Shown: positions 1 through 11,422, counted from the first letter of the stretch. The stretch is DNA of 64,000 bases from Cristatella mucedo (GCA_009760855.2 WPIO01000015.1:389001-453000); one strand, 5' to 3'. Notes: generated from the letters alone by a model not told the origin. Translations and numbers: made by a program.

Positions 1-1784
1 GTCTGCAAGTAGGCATACTCGACATTGGAGCTGATGTGGCCCTTTACTGAAAGATACACGGTGATTTCACGCACAAACAACAGGAGACATGCTATCCGAG
101 CCCATTTCAAGGGCTAGGCTTTCAAATTTCTAAATAGCATTAGGTTCATGATGAAAGCCCTACAGCCACCACAGGTTGCTTGCATCTGCTCGCAATGGAG
201 TATCTTCAAAGACGGGTCTGGCAGCTATGAGCATGCTGTGCACAGACAGTTTTACCGTCCCGCTGACTGACGAACAATGACAAACGCATGTGGCTTAAAG
301 ACGGCCCCATTTCTTAAGAGCTGGCGTTGCTATGGGCATCTAAGTATCAAATCAAATAGCCTTGACCCTATCACAAGTAATGCAGCCGTCGACAGAGTGC
401 AGGAGAAAGTCTCTCAACCAGCAAGACTGCACAGGCTACTTGTCCACATGACTAGCAGCAATCAGCAGCCGAGTTTATTATGCAGATCACAGCCTGGAGC
501 CTGGAGTGCCTCAGCCTATGCAGTGGCAAGCGTTGATTGTCACTGCATAGGTTGAAGTGCAAAGTTGTGAGCGTTTCGAAATGAAAGATAATATGACGCC
601 GACCGGTTCCAACGAGACACCACTAGATTAAGTGAGAAATAGAACCAGTAAGTAACCTGCGGCGGCAAGACTTGGATTTCGTTGCTGCCTCGGACAGGAA
701 TAAGACTTATTAAAACGACTTCAGTAAGTAATCTTTTTCATGTTTCCTTAATACTGAACACGTCTTTTGCTAGTGCAGAACACATTGTCAAGAGGCCCAG
801 CGAGCCCTTGTGTGCCACCTACGAGTTGGGTCGCTGGCTCAACACGCCAGCCGTGGTGTCATAGCATCACTCCATAGCTGCAGTTCAATGGCCTACTCAC
901 TATTCAATCAGTGTGCAAGACGCCTCCGTGCATCTAACTATGTGCTATGGCTAGAACTCATGCTTGGACACTGAGCTGAGCAGATGTCTTCGGTGCTATG
1001 AGCACGAGCAATTTACTGTGACAGGCATTATGGTCATGCTAGACCCAGTTTATGGCATCTTCGGATGATGGATGTAGTGCTGGCAGTACCCTCTCTAGCA
1101 CAACGACTAGACGAAGGCCCTACGTGCCGCTCTGCGACCACCATTTGTTCACCGGTGCGACTAAGCCTCAATGATTAATGTTATTCCGGCATAAAACTGT
1201 CAAATGCTCGGTCCCGGAGGTTACGGTCTCCGAGCCGGTCATAATGTACTTAATATCTCCAGGCTGCTGTTTGATGGCTTATCGAAGTTGCTGGGCAGTA
1301 GCCCAGCATGCGGATCAAGTGCCCGTGATCCCCTTCTTTCACGGCATCTTTATTATCTTTATTTGCTAGTTGCGGCTGAGAAGCAAAGTTCGAATAATCT
1401 AAACTGCCGCCGTTAAGGATCGCCCTATCGGATAGCTGAGGCTGTACGGACAGGAGGGCGTGGCTGGAAGTCCAGATGACTAAACAGCCAGTCCCCCCAC
1501 TAGATGCTCGAATCGTTAGCATTTCTCGGCTATTTCAGCTTAATCTTTCTCAGCAGCAGTGCTTGAGACGAAAGCTGGCCAACTCCTTTGCTAGTGCCTG
1601 CCATTCCACGCGTGTGACTGATTCATCACTGATGGCATAGGTCCTGTGTGAGTAGTAGATTTGAGAGATTTGATGACAACAGACAACTAGAGCCTCCGCG
1701 TGAAGGGCATCCCAGGGATATGTGTTTAGTCCACTTCTTTTCACGACTAATGTGTCCGAAATGTAATCACTAATTAACAATCCA
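1..1784. other. unassigned sequence, no feature seen
   Basis: Only short open frames (60-90 codons) are present on either strand, at the density expected by chance. I see no splice-flanked coding block, tandem repeat, LINE tail or tRNA-like box. Confidence 0.5.
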
Positions 1785-2665
1785 GGGTATCACTTTATGC
1801 TAATGACACGGAGCAGTACCTGTTCTTGGATCCATCTCTGCATTGCAGCACATCGAACTGTCACAGTTTTCTTGCCGCATTTGTTGCCGACTTTCATACT
1901 CGAATTTAGCAAGAGTTCTCAAATAAATAAAACTAAATTGTTATGGTAAAACCTGGTGTTACTCAGAAATCGGAAGGCCCAAACTTAGACATGGGCCTGG
2001 CCTGCATATCTCCTGTAGTTCGGAATGCAACCGAAGCCCCTTGTTTCAAAGGGACCTAAATCAACAGATTTCAACAGATCACTAAATCAAAATAACATTA
2101 CCATCTTCCTGCTTTCAGCTATCAAGCGTTGCAAAAATTGGGATCTGGTCACACGAGCTCAGTCGGCGGTCCGTGCACCTGTGACACAACATCTGGATGT
2201 ACATCTTGTCTGGACATGTTCTATAGCTCACTGCTCGAAGTTCTTCCGCCTTCACAATCATGTGCTTACAGTTGGTGCAAAACTCTGCAGTAAGCCCCAT
2301 TTGTCGCAAACGTTGAGACTGCCACGCCAAATCACTTATCTCCGACCTAATCAGATTCACAATCGCGAGGTGAATGGACTTACACATTCTGTCACACACT
2401 TTTAGGTCCACCTATTCTCTTGCTCCAGAGACCTATTCACACTACTGCCATCAACCAGGCTTCGCATCATGCCATCTTCTCTTCTGACTGCAGTCATTTA
2501 AATGTGCTTCTAACAACCGCAAATCCTTTGGAGGCAAGTCTCCAGTTCGCATGCTCTATAAACCTGGAACTCACTCCCTGCTGACGTTGCGACATCCTCG
2601 CTGAGACGATGTTAAAAAGAAAGGAAAATCCACTTTTCCACACATTCTCAGGTGGGTTCATGTCA
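1785..2665 (+). mobile_element. old L2-type LINE (family A) 3' fragment
   Basis: A heavily mutated copy runs from the RT YADD block to the C-terminal region. It starts with a degenerate Y-A-N-D-T-E-Q-Y-L in place of YADDTQLYL. It then follows the better copy at 46.9-50.3 kb through the GGGCAAACC...GTTATTCA block, the region encoding H-I-T-P-L-L-A-D-L-H-W, and the CAAATCCTTTGGAG block. Many indels make it non-coding. No (ATT)n tail is visible, so the copy is truncated at both ends. Confidence 0.65.
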
Positions 2666-3440
2666 ATTGTCCATTTTGTGCTTAAGCATGCTGGTACGGT
2701 TTTATGTTAATATTAGCTAATGGAAACTCTTGCTTTGCAGTTTAAGTGAAGTGCAAAGAAAGAGTCGGGGTATCAGCGACATCATCGGACACTTCCAACC
2801 GACCAATTTGGGTGGAGTCGTTGAGGTGAGCAAACATGCTGTCATCAATCGTTGTTCGAACAATTCTGTGTACAAGAGTACGTGACACTGAGATGCATTG
2901 CAAAGTGGCAGATTGGCTTTACCTGTTTACATTGCAGCACTAGCAGCTCATCACAGCTCCGTTAGTCATTAAAATAAAGGCCTTGCCCAGCTCTTCAATG
3001 CTCGCACTTTTAAACATGTGTCTTTAGGCCTGTAGTTAGGGCTCAGTTTGATGTAGCATGCCCATCATCCAGCTAGAATGTCCGTCGACATATTGACCGA
3101 TTAGATTTAAACTGGAGCAGATGAGAGCGGTGATTTAAGAAATTGTTCAGCTACCGAAGAAATATTGCATACAACCAAAACAACCTGGGCGCCTGGTTTG
3201 CCTCACACATAGCACCTTCTGTGAACATGGTGAGCGCGAATTTGCATTTGCGCAAGTAACACTTTTGATGTGATACGTAAATCTGTAGTCATTCTAGAAA
3301 AATGCAACATTCTAGGAGCCTGGTCCACTGAGTGATCCGGTGCCCAATCTTTCGCTGAAGCGGCAGTCGAGCCCCGCGTGTCCTGCGCTACGACCTTAAA
3401 CCGCTGAATGATCCCTCTCCGGCACCCCATTCCGGAAACG
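2666..3440. other. unassigned sequence
   Basis: I see no recognisable repeat, RNA gene or coding exon here. A 182-codon minus-strand frame covers 3203-3751, but its composition follows the CG-rich patch to its right and it has no recognisable domain. Confidence 0.4.
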
Positions 3441-4110
3441 TCGCCCAGTCGGGCGTAGCACGTGGCACACAGACCCCAGGTGCCAAGTTTTCGGTCACCC
3501 CTTGTCTTGAGATCTCGACAGCCACCATTGCGCATGTCTGTGACGTCAAGCCAATGGACAGCTGCGGTTGGCATAGCAGCGTGGGTGGCAGAAGCACTGG
3601 TGGAATGGCCGGATCGTGGGGTGTGGCTACCTGCGGAAGCCGTTCCTATGGATTGCCACGGGCAAAACTCGCAGCACACTGAGAATCTGTCCCAAGAGCA
3701 CGCTCTCGCGCACCCACTCGCTCTCGAGCCCTCGCGCTCTCGCGCCTTCACGCTCGCGAATCCTCGAGCTCGCGCAGCACCCTCGAGCTCGAGAACCCTC
3801 GATCGCGCTGGCGCATGCGCACTCGCGAGCGCGGGCGTTCGCTCGGCCCCACACGCTCGCGCCTCTTCGAGCTAGCGTGCCCTCACGCTCGCGTGCGAGC
3901 TCGCACGCACAGGCCTGTGCAAGCAGCCGACGGGCGCCGATTTCCGTCGCCGCGGCAACGTGGAGAAGTTTGCCGTCGCCTTCCCGCGATCCTCCACGAA
4001 GCTGCTGGCTGAGCTTGGCAGGCGCGGCCACGAACCCTTCCCCTCCGCACTTCTTGCCTCATCTCAGAAGCGAGGCCTGCCGATAGAAACCGAAGATGGA
4101 CAGCAGCCAA
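3441..4110. other. CG-rich patch with degenerate CGCTCGCG-type repeats
   Basis: This is a local CpG-dense island in otherwise average sequence. From about 3700 to 3905 it is a degenerate array of CGCTCGCG, CTCGAG and GCGCTCTCG words. Overlapping frames of 65-156 codons are open on both strands because the repeat lacks stop words; they give Arg/Ala/Ser-rich nonsense. The part at 3920-4090 is not repetitive. It could be a promoter or 5' exon, but I find no motif to support that. Confidence 0.5.
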
Positions 4111-4914
4111 CTAAAGGGTGGCAGGAAAAAAAGTGCACACCTGTCCACTCACTACCTGTCACTACCTGCAACTATCTACCAGTCTATACCTACGCGTTCC
4201 TCAGCACAGCCTTCGCTCAGTCCGAATGAGCTGTCCTTCAGGTTTGCCTGTGCTTTTTCACACTGCTCACTTCGTGACGGAGAGCGACGCTGTGCATTCG
4301 CATAGCACTCCAATGCGCTTCGTTCAACTTCCTGTTCGCTTTGCTGGCTTGTTCATGACTGCGTGCACTACATTCACCAGGGGTCCTACTAACTAGGGGT
4401 CGCGAGTGCCTACTCATGTACTTTTCCATGTTTCACAAAGCATGACCCTTTGGTGTTTTTGCATGCTTGTCTAAGAAGGATGCCTCGCCTGTCAGTAACT
4501 ATTGGTCAACTCTTCTCTTGCAGTGGTTGTTTAGCATCTGACAAGATATGGTTCCTCTTTGGTGCTATACATGTGACATTCTTTTTTTTCTTATCGATGA
4601 GTCAATTTTGTCTTAGTTATCGGTTCCTCCAAAGTATAATATCATTGCTCACATGCCGACGATCTCAGGAGCAAAGAGTGAGTGACATACGAAGCCGATG
4701 GCAAGATTCCAGTATAAGAGCCCTACGGGCAACCGGAGTGAAAAGGCATCGCAAGCGTTGGACGCACAAGTGAAATGGAGGTGAACAGCAGCCCTTAGAC
4801 GACCTAGAATTGCTATTTGAATGCCATTTCCATTCAGTATTAATAATAATAACAACAATTAATTTGCATATCAACCCTAAGAGAATTTTGTCTCCATTCA
4901 GATGCTTTATATAT
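4111..4914. other. unassigned sequence
   Basis: Nothing recognisable is visible; short open frames only. Confidence 0.4.
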
Positions 4915-5445
4915 GCCTAGGATAATCCATGGCAACTGAACAGGAGAGATCCTAGGGCTCAAAGCTGGATGAGGGTATTTGAGAGGAACATGCTACCTTG
5001 AGTGTCGCAGCTGGCTTTGCTCGATCTGTCTTCAGCTTTTGACGCTATCGATCACAAAGTCCTTCTTCTTAAAATGCACAGGGTCAGCATCCAAGTGTGG
5101 TTAGTGGCAGCATGCGCAGTGTCAGCACGCATGAGCGCTTGCCGATGCACGATCGATTCTGTACTGGGCGTTTATAAATCAGCCTTTCGTGTGCCTAATG
5201 TGTGAATTAATGCGTGGATGGTCTCGACTAAAACGCAACATCAGCTCTTTCTCATCTAGTCCTCTCGCCTGATTCTTTTGATTATCACCTCCAGCTCGTA
5301 TGCAACCGAAATCCTCGAACTAGCTTCCGGCTACGGCGACCGTGACCCACGGTGACCGTGCTTCAGCAAATGTAAAGCGCCTAGAAAGAGTTTGAGTTCT
5401 CCGAGGGGGCTTTATCAAGTGCATTACCATTACTGTTATTCCTTC
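4915..5445 (+). mobile_element. rearranged L2 (family A) LINE remnant
   Basis: The left part, up to about 5078, encodes the RT block L-A-L-L-D-L-S-S-A-F-D-A-I-D-H-K-V-L-L. At about 5080 the sequence switches to the 3' UTR in the opposite orientation (CAGGGTCAGCATCCAAGTGTGG, then the GCATGCGCAGTGTCAGCACGC word, the complement of the usual 3' UTR). At 5369-5445 a plus-orientation family A tail follows (AAATGTAAAGCGCCTAGAAA ... TATCAAGTGCATT). The order sense RT, inverted 3' UTR, sense tail suggests twin priming or nested insertion. Confidence 0.65.
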
Positions 5446-5449
5446 AAGT

Positions 5450-5645
5450 CTGACTCAAACAACTGCTCTCCTGACTATGCTATGCTTTCCACTTTCTATT
5501 TCTGGCCTGAGATTGTCTGTTGGCTACTGAATGCGTACCGAAAGCCGCTTAGGCTACGAGTTGGCTATTCAAAACTCTCCTGCGTAACACCCACATAGTC
5601 TTTGTGGAGTTGCAGAAGGAGGCACACTACATTAAATATCAGCTA
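5450..5645 (+). mobile_element. L2-like LINE family B, 5'-truncated tail
   Basis: Collinear with 8140-8345 and with the end of the longer copy at 29.4-30.6 kb. Shared words are CTCTCCTGACTATGCTATGC, GCGTACCGAAAGCCGCTTAGG, AAAACTCTCCTG and CTTTGTGGAGTTGCAG, ending in a CACTACATTA tail. Only the 3' UTR remains. Confidence 0.7.
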
Positions 5646-6779
5646 AAAACACATCTGTAGTCAGGTTGCACTTAATCCTAGTGAGCTTGTCCTTCCGCTT
5701 TCCCTGCGCTCTGTGCGTGCATACCGTAGCCTGCTTCCGTGCATGTTAATAGCCATAGATCTTACGAGCCATAGATCTTACGAGGCTGTAAGTATGTTCC
5801 TGTTTACTTTAGTGTGTTTGCAGAGGGGTATGATAGTTGTTTGCTTGCGCATGCTTGGCTTGGCACTTGCCACTGCCAGACCCCCTGTTATTAATTCTCT
5901 TGCAAAAAGTTGTAAAGCACCATTATGGAGAGGTTGTGTATCTTAGGGCACTATAAAAGCGAGCTAGTAATACTTTACTCTAGTTCTAAACAATGACTGC
6001 TATTTCGGGTGACACGCTTAATTAACTTTAGGGTCCGTCACTAAATGCCAGGGCCACGACTGTCCTTATCCGGGCATATCTCGCATCGGTAATTAATCTC
6101 AGGCTCACCCGTTGTATCGCCTGCTCGTCTGATCGTTCGTCAGTACCTCTAATCAACCTCGAAGCCTTTTGTCATAATGCCTCTAGCTCTTACGCTCCAA
6201 GGGCCCGGACATGCCAACTGACGCCGTATCTCTGACTCTACAGCACGAAAGCAAAACATTTATCTCGCTCTCACAAAATTGCTCACTACCGAGTGACATT
6301 AGTGCCGTCACTAAATCCACAGCAACTTAAGGCTAGAAGCTAAGAGCCGTTTCTGTTTCTCGCCACCTCCGCCTTTTGCATTTTAGCCGTCCTTCCTTCG
6401 CTTTCGGCAAACTGAATTGTGCGTGCTATTGCCACTAATCGATTAATCTGCTTCCTTTCAAACGTAGTGCCTAGATGGCGATTTTATTACCTAGGGGTAC
6501 TGTACGCATTTTTATTATTATTGTTGTCATCAGTGCAGCAACTCGTGTGGCTTTCATCCGTTCGACTGCCGGCTGCCCTGTCGTGCAGTAGGCGCGCATG
6601 TAGGCTCACGCTTTCGTATGACTTGTACTGCACTGACTCGGTCGAATGGCCCAGGGCGACTCGGCTCCTACTTTGTGCAGGCCTTCAACTCTTTGAAGGG
6701 CTCCAACGTGGTCTGTGTAGTAGTTAAATAGCTCGATCTGGTGCCTCCGAACGGCTACAAATTAACCTTTGACGTATAA
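5646..6779. other. unassigned sequence
   Basis: No gene or repeat family is recognised. A 17-bp direct repeat (AGCCATAGATCTTACGA) occurs twice in tandem just before this stretch ends up in unique DNA, at about 5749-5784. The 102-codon frame at 6419-6727 has no recognisable domain. Confidence 0.4.
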
Positions 6780-7280
6780 TTTTCATCGGCAGATGAGGCG
6801 GACGTCGTTGCTTTGCTATAGCGTTCATAGTAGCCGGAGGCTGGCGATGGCGTGAACGAACGCCGCGTTACGAGAACCATCTCGGAAGGGCCAGGCAGGA
6901 GGGGTGCAGGATAGAGGCAGGTGACCGGCTTGCGAGCCCGATCGCTTGCCGCTAGTCAGGTGGGATAGCTGCCAGCCGCCTGCAAGAGCGCGGCCGGCGG
7001 CCGGCGCGCTGCCTTTCCAGTCGGCGCCCAGCGGCAAGCCGTCGTCGGGCGGGCTCGGGCGAAGGAGCGACGTCATCGGCAAGTGGCCGGATACCCAGCC
7101 TGGTAGACATCGGACGCACCGCGTGCGCCATCCGATCTAACATCGCTTACTCCGCTACACGTATCGCAGCAAAAGCAATTTTAATTTTAACATGCAGGCT
7201 ACAAAAGTGTTCAGCTATTTTATCTGCAACAATTGCCTTTGCACGTCTAGGAACTGCGACAGCTCGTAATTAGGCCGGCT
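6780..7280. other. CpG-rich upstream flank
   Basis: Start of the GC/CpG-rich domain that contains the BH3-only ORF. Overlapping frames on both strands (63-85 codons) reflect base composition, and no domain is recognised. It is consistent with the distal part of a CpG-island promoter. Confidence 0.45.
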
Positions 7281-7293
7281 ACGCCCACTCCGT

Positions 7294-7372
7294 AGCCAAT
7301 CAGATCGCGTGGCTCATCTCGAGTTGGCCGGCGCTTTTAAAGGAGAGCGCCGGCTGCGGAGAGCCAGTATTG
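7294..7372 (+). promoter_or_regulatory. core promoter: CCAAT box, TATA-like box, putative initiator
   Basis: A consensus CCAAT box (AGCCAATCAG, CCAAT at 7296-7300) is followed by a TATA-like CTTTTAAAGG at 7334-7343. A putative start site lies around A7366 (CCAGTATTG), about 25 bp downstream of the TATA-like box. Spacing and orientation fit the BH3-only ORF that starts at 7515, giving a 5' UTR of about 149 nt. All of it lies in CpG-rich DNA. The elements are read from sequence; the start site is inferred. Confidence 0.6.
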
Positions 7373-7421
7373 TCGGTCTAGACATTCGTCGGTAAGGTGG
7401 GTTCGCTTCCTCGGCCAATCC

Positions 7422-7487
7422 ATGGGCATGCGCGCGCGAACGAGGAAACGCTGCTGCGGCTGCAGCGGTCTGCGACTTCGCTTTTAG
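7422..7487 (+). other. upstream ORF (21 codons) in the 5' UTR
   Basis: ATG codons at 7422 and 7428 open a 21-codon uORF that ends at TAG 7485-7487, 27 nt before the main ATG. It could dampen translation of the BH3 ORF. A donor-like G|GTAAGG at 7392 and an acceptor-like CGCTTTTAG ending at 7487 could alternatively splice out exactly this stretch. Both readings are inference. Confidence 0.35.
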
Positions 7488-7514
7488 GCGATTCACCTGA
7501 ACAGTAGAGGCACC

Positions 7515-7850
7515 ATGCCCGGCGAGCTGACCCAGCCGAGAGCCGCGGCGGCGGCGGCCGACGACGAGCAGCAGGAAGCGACAATGGACGCCGCCACCGT
7601 CGCCGCCATCGGACGGCAGCTCAGGCAGATCGGCGACCAACTGGATCGCGACGCCAGAGAGCTTCAGCTGGCGGCTCGTGCCGGCCACATCGTCGGCCTG
7701 CTCGCTCGCCTGTGCCGCTTCGTCTGGTACGCGCCGCGCCCAGTGCTTCACCCCAAACGCTTCGCTCCCCTCCCTTGTCGCGATTGCGGGCCCTGGCTGG
7801 TGTCTGACGCTCGCCTCGCGTCAGCGCACGACAGACACCAGGAGAGCTAG
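7515..7850 (+). CDS. BH3-only apoptosis inducer (Noxa/Bim-like), candidate
   Basis: A 111-codon ORF with a good initiation context (GGCACCATGC, A at -3). The N-terminus starts M-P-G and is Ala/acidic (residues 1-28). Residues 32-43 read I-G-R-Q-L-R-Q-I-G-D-Q-L, which fits the BH3 consensus: hydrophobic I32, L36, I39 and L43, small G40, invariant D41. After a short linker, residues 58-72 (HIVGLLARLCRFVWY) form a hydrophobic/basic helix like the membrane-targeting ends of Noxa and Bim. Known family role: the BH3 helix binds the groove of pro-survival BCL-2 proteins at mitochondria and unleashes BAX/BAK. The order M-P-G, BH3, short hydrophobic tail is closest to Noxa (PMAIP1), but orthology is not proven. 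Residues from about 80 on are encoded within a GC-rich tandem repeat, so the annotated C-terminus may be an accretion. A donor-like CTG|GTACGC at 7726/7727 would instead end the exon just after the helix. No AATAAA is seen nearby. Confidence 0.7.
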   Translation: MPGELTQPRAAAAAADDEQQEATMDAATVAAIGRQLRQIGDQLDRDARELQLAARAGHIVGLLARLCRFVWYAPRPVLHPKRFAPLPCRDCGPWLVSDARLASAHDRHQES

Positions 7851-8046
7851 AGGCGCGCGAGCGGCAGCGGCGGCGGCGGCGGCGTAAGAACGAGAGTGGA
7901 TGCGGTGTGATCTTCTCCCCTCCCTTGTCGTGATTGCGGGCCCTGGCCGGTGTCTGACGCTCGCCTCGCGTCAGACACCGGCCGCTAGAGGCGCGCGAGC
8001 GGCGGCGGCGGCGGCTTGAGAGCGAGAGCGGATGCGGCGTGATCCT
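7765..8046. repeat. two tandem GC-rich units of about 140 bp with hairpins
   Basis: Unit 1 (about 7765-7910) and unit 2 (about 7911-8046) share CTCCCCTCCCTTGTCG, GATTGCGGGCCCTGG, GGTGTCTGACGCTCGCCTCG and a (CGG)n run followed by GAGAGCGGATGCG-like sequence. A partial third start (GATCCTCTCG) follows. Unit 2 contains a perfect 16-bp stem with a 7-nt loop: GGCCGGTGTCTGACGC at 7945-7960 pairs with 7968-7983. In unit 1 the stem is interrupted. Unit 1 overlaps the last third of the BH3 ORF, including its stop. Confidence 0.8.
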
Positions 8047-8139
8047 CTCGAAGCAGGGTACTCTTACGCAACGGCAACGACTCTCCTGCTTCCGACTGTG
8101 GCTCATTCTTTTCAGCGGTCCTGAGCTGCAACTTGCGTG

Positions 8140-8345
8140 CTACTCACTGCCTCAACTGCTCTCCTGACTCTGCTATGCTTCTCACTTTCTCTTTGTTGCG
8201 CGAGACGACGTCTGTTGGCTACCGCATGCGTACCGAAAGCCGCTTAGGCTGTGAGTGCGCTATGCAAAACTCTCCTGCCTAACACTAACACGGTCTTAAT
8301 GACTTTGTGGAGTTACAGACGGAGATACATTACATTATATAACTC
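8140..8345 (+). mobile_element. L2-like LINE family B, 5'-truncated tail
   Basis: Same 3' UTR as 5450-5645: CTCTCCTGACTCTGCTATGC, CGTACCGAAAGCCGCTTAGG, CTATGCAAAACTCTCCTG, GACTTTGTGGAGTTACAG, ending in ATACATTACATTATA. Inserted inside the CpG-rich domain just downstream of the BH3 ORF. Confidence 0.75.
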
Positions 8346-9384
8346 GGCAGCTACTGCGTTAGAGTTAGCTTCACTGCGCCGACAGGCGACAGCAGTAACT
8401 CTCTCTCTCTCTCTCTCTCTCGAACGCGCGTCTCGATTTGCGGATGGATAGACGGAAGAAAAAATGTGATCGGTCGCCAGCAGCTCTCGCGCGCATCAGC
8501 GTGCGCGGAGACGCTGCTTCGAGAAAGAAGGCCGTTTGGCGCGCGCTCGTCCACGTTCGATGGATGCCTCGACGCTGTGAGGGCGTCGAATCAGAGTGTC
8601 CTCACTGCTAAGGCGCTCGTCGTAGCCGCGCCTTCGCTGGAGGGAAATTTTCAGCTGACGCCGAAGCTTCCTCCCGCTGTAGGAGAGCCGTTGAAGGCTT
8701 GGATAATTAAAGGACCGGTCAGCGAAACCGTTCGTACGCAGAGCCGCAGAACGACGACGACGGTGGTGTTGGTTGTCTTCTCTTTCGCCGGAGACCTCAG
8801 CTATGACCAGTCGATTGTGTGTGTTTTGTTTTATAATACAAACCTTGTTTGACTGCTGTGCAGCGATGGTCGTTTGGTCGCTTGAGCTCGAGCGTCGCGG
8901 CCTTCGTCGCCGGAATTAAGGACAAGCAGCTCCGACCGCGAATAGGGCGCCGCCGCGCGGGCGGCGCACTGAGCCGAATGCCGGCAGCGAGTCGCGACGT
9001 TTATGAGCATTTACGATGCAGCAGCGGGCGGCGGGCTCTTGCACTAGGGCGCAGCTACTTCGCCGATGACGCTCTAGATATAGCTCCTGCGCTAAACTTC
9101 AAGATGGACAGCTAAGGGTCGAGCGGTAGCTGGCACACGCGCGACTGGCGCCGCTGTTACAGCTGATGGCGTCTGCCTGGCACGCGCTGTGAGCTTCGTC
9201 GTGCGGCAATCGCCCGCCGCAATCGCCCGACACGCATCTCAACGGATACAGCATCGTTACGGTATAGAGCGATTATACAGGGCCTGTTTGAGAGCTACAT
9301 AAACGGGCTTCGGGCCGAAGCGTGCCGCGTCATGCAAGCGGGCCCAGTGCCGGTCACAGCTGCATTAGAGAGCAAGCGCGATAG
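8346..9384. other. GC-rich unassigned sequence with a short (CT)n
   Basis: CpG-rich. A (CT)n run lies at 8399-8421. Frames of 128 codons (8466-8852) and 88 codons (8849-9115) are open on the plus strand, but no domain is recognised and GC-rich DNA favours chance openness. These could be 3' exon or UTR of the BH3 gene or unrelated. Confidence 0.35.
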
Positions 9385-9390
9385 AGAGGC

Positions 9391-9421
<31 letters not shown>

Positions 9422-9462
9422 CAACAAAGAGACGCACTGACACAGACAGACAGAGACACAAG

Positions 9463-9528
<66 letters not shown>

Positions 9529-9697
9529 GCCGACAGACAGACAGACAGAGAGGCAGAGCGAGAGATTGAGAGAGAGAGAGTGAGAGAGAAAGAGAGAGAG
9601 AGAGAGAAACAGGGGGAGAGAAAGAGAAAGAGAGGCAGAGAGACGGACTGACGCAGACAGACATAAACAGAGACACGAGACACACACACACACAGAC

Positions 9698-9774
<77 letters not shown>

Positions 9775-9914
9775 AAAGAAAGAGAGGCAAAGAGACGGAA
9801 TGACACAGACAGACAAAGACACGAGACACACACGCACACACACACACACACACATAGAGAGAGAGACAGACAGACAGGCAGAGAGGCAGAGCGAGAGATT
9901 GAGAGAGAGAGAGA

Positions 9915-9980
<66 letters not shown>

Positions 9981-9982
9981 AG
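9385..9982. repeat. long compound (GA)n/(GACA)n microsatellite
   Basis: About 600 bp of GA dinucleotides interspersed with GACAGA, ACACAC and GAAAGA words. The internal structure is itself repeated: the GACAGACA...GAGACACAAGACAC block occurs about three times, with (GA)n runs between. Frames of several hundred codons (Ser-Leu on one strand, Arg-Glu on the other) are products of the repeat. Confidence 0.95.
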
Positions 9983-10937
9983 CCGCGCATGGCTACTACT
10001 GTGTGGGCTACTATGTGGGCTCTACTGGTTTCGTTTGTGGCTAGCGGAGCCGGTAGCAAAGTCTCAGTTAGGGAGATCTGAATTGGACGAGGGGCGGATC
10101 GCGCGTTTCTGGTTTGCGAAATCTCGCGCCAGCCTGGAGGCGCCGCTGCACGCCAGACAGGAGACGCTGTTGTGCGTGCTGCCGGCCAGGGGCCGACGCT
10201 AGCGTTGCGTCTGCAGGCGGAGGATGAGTCAGCAGGTGTTGGTGGCATGTCTGAGCGAGAGGCAGTGCGAAACTCTGTACGCAGCTGGTCCGGCTTGCCG
10301 CCCGGCGTGTCGGGGGGGGGGGCTATCGACGGCCGCCTGCGCCAGAGTGTCAAGGGAGGAGGACGAGGAGGAGGCAAACAATAGCGCGGGCCGGCGCCTA
10401 CCGCGTGTCTAAATCCGGCTTGCACCGTCCGGCTTAGCCCACAAATAGCCGCACTGCCGCGCTCCGCGCTTCGAGCTGAAGCCTCAGGAAAACGACGCAG
10501 GCAGGCCAGCAGGCGGGCGGGAGGGAGCGAGGCGCCGAGCGGGGTGGCTGGGCGTCGTGCGGCTCGACGCGAATGAGCCGTCGCAGCCGCTCGACGGCTA
10601 CGGTGCAGTGAGCGCACGCGACCCGCGCGACGTGCGAGCTCCGCAACGGAGTCTCCTCCCCGGCGGCGCCGAGGAATCGAAACGAAGCAAGCGCGAGCCG
10701 ACGGCGCGAAGTCATCTACTGCAGTACCGGCGTCGCTGACGTTTAACGAGCCGGCGCGCGCGCGGGTCCGCGCACCCGGTGACCTGTGCAGGGCCGCGCG
10801 CTGGCGAAGCACGCGCGCCGCCGACTGAACGACCGACTTCGCGGCCGGCGGCGCTTTCCCGCCAGTGACGCTGCGGCGAACTTGCCCAAGCGCGCGATGC
10901 TGCGCCCGTCGCTTCAATTTCCCGTTGGAGTGGAGAA
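9983..10937. other. GC-rich spacer between the two GA arrays
   Basis: CpG-rich. An ATG at 9988 opens 30 codons that resemble a signal peptide (M-A-T-T-V-W-A-T-M-W-A-L-L-V-S-F-V-A-S-G) but stop at once, with only weak donor-like sequence. A G10 run lies at about 10312-10321. No confident exon is seen. Confidence 0.35.

Positions 10938-11422
<485 letters not shown>

Noticed and set aside
3203-4110. Overlapping 65-182 codon frames on both strands
   Set aside because: CG-rich degenerate repeat lacks stop words; no domain, promoter or conservation signal.
9988-10080. Signal-peptide-like 30-codon ORF
   Set aside because: It stops immediately after the hydrophobic stretch and no convincing donor continues it.
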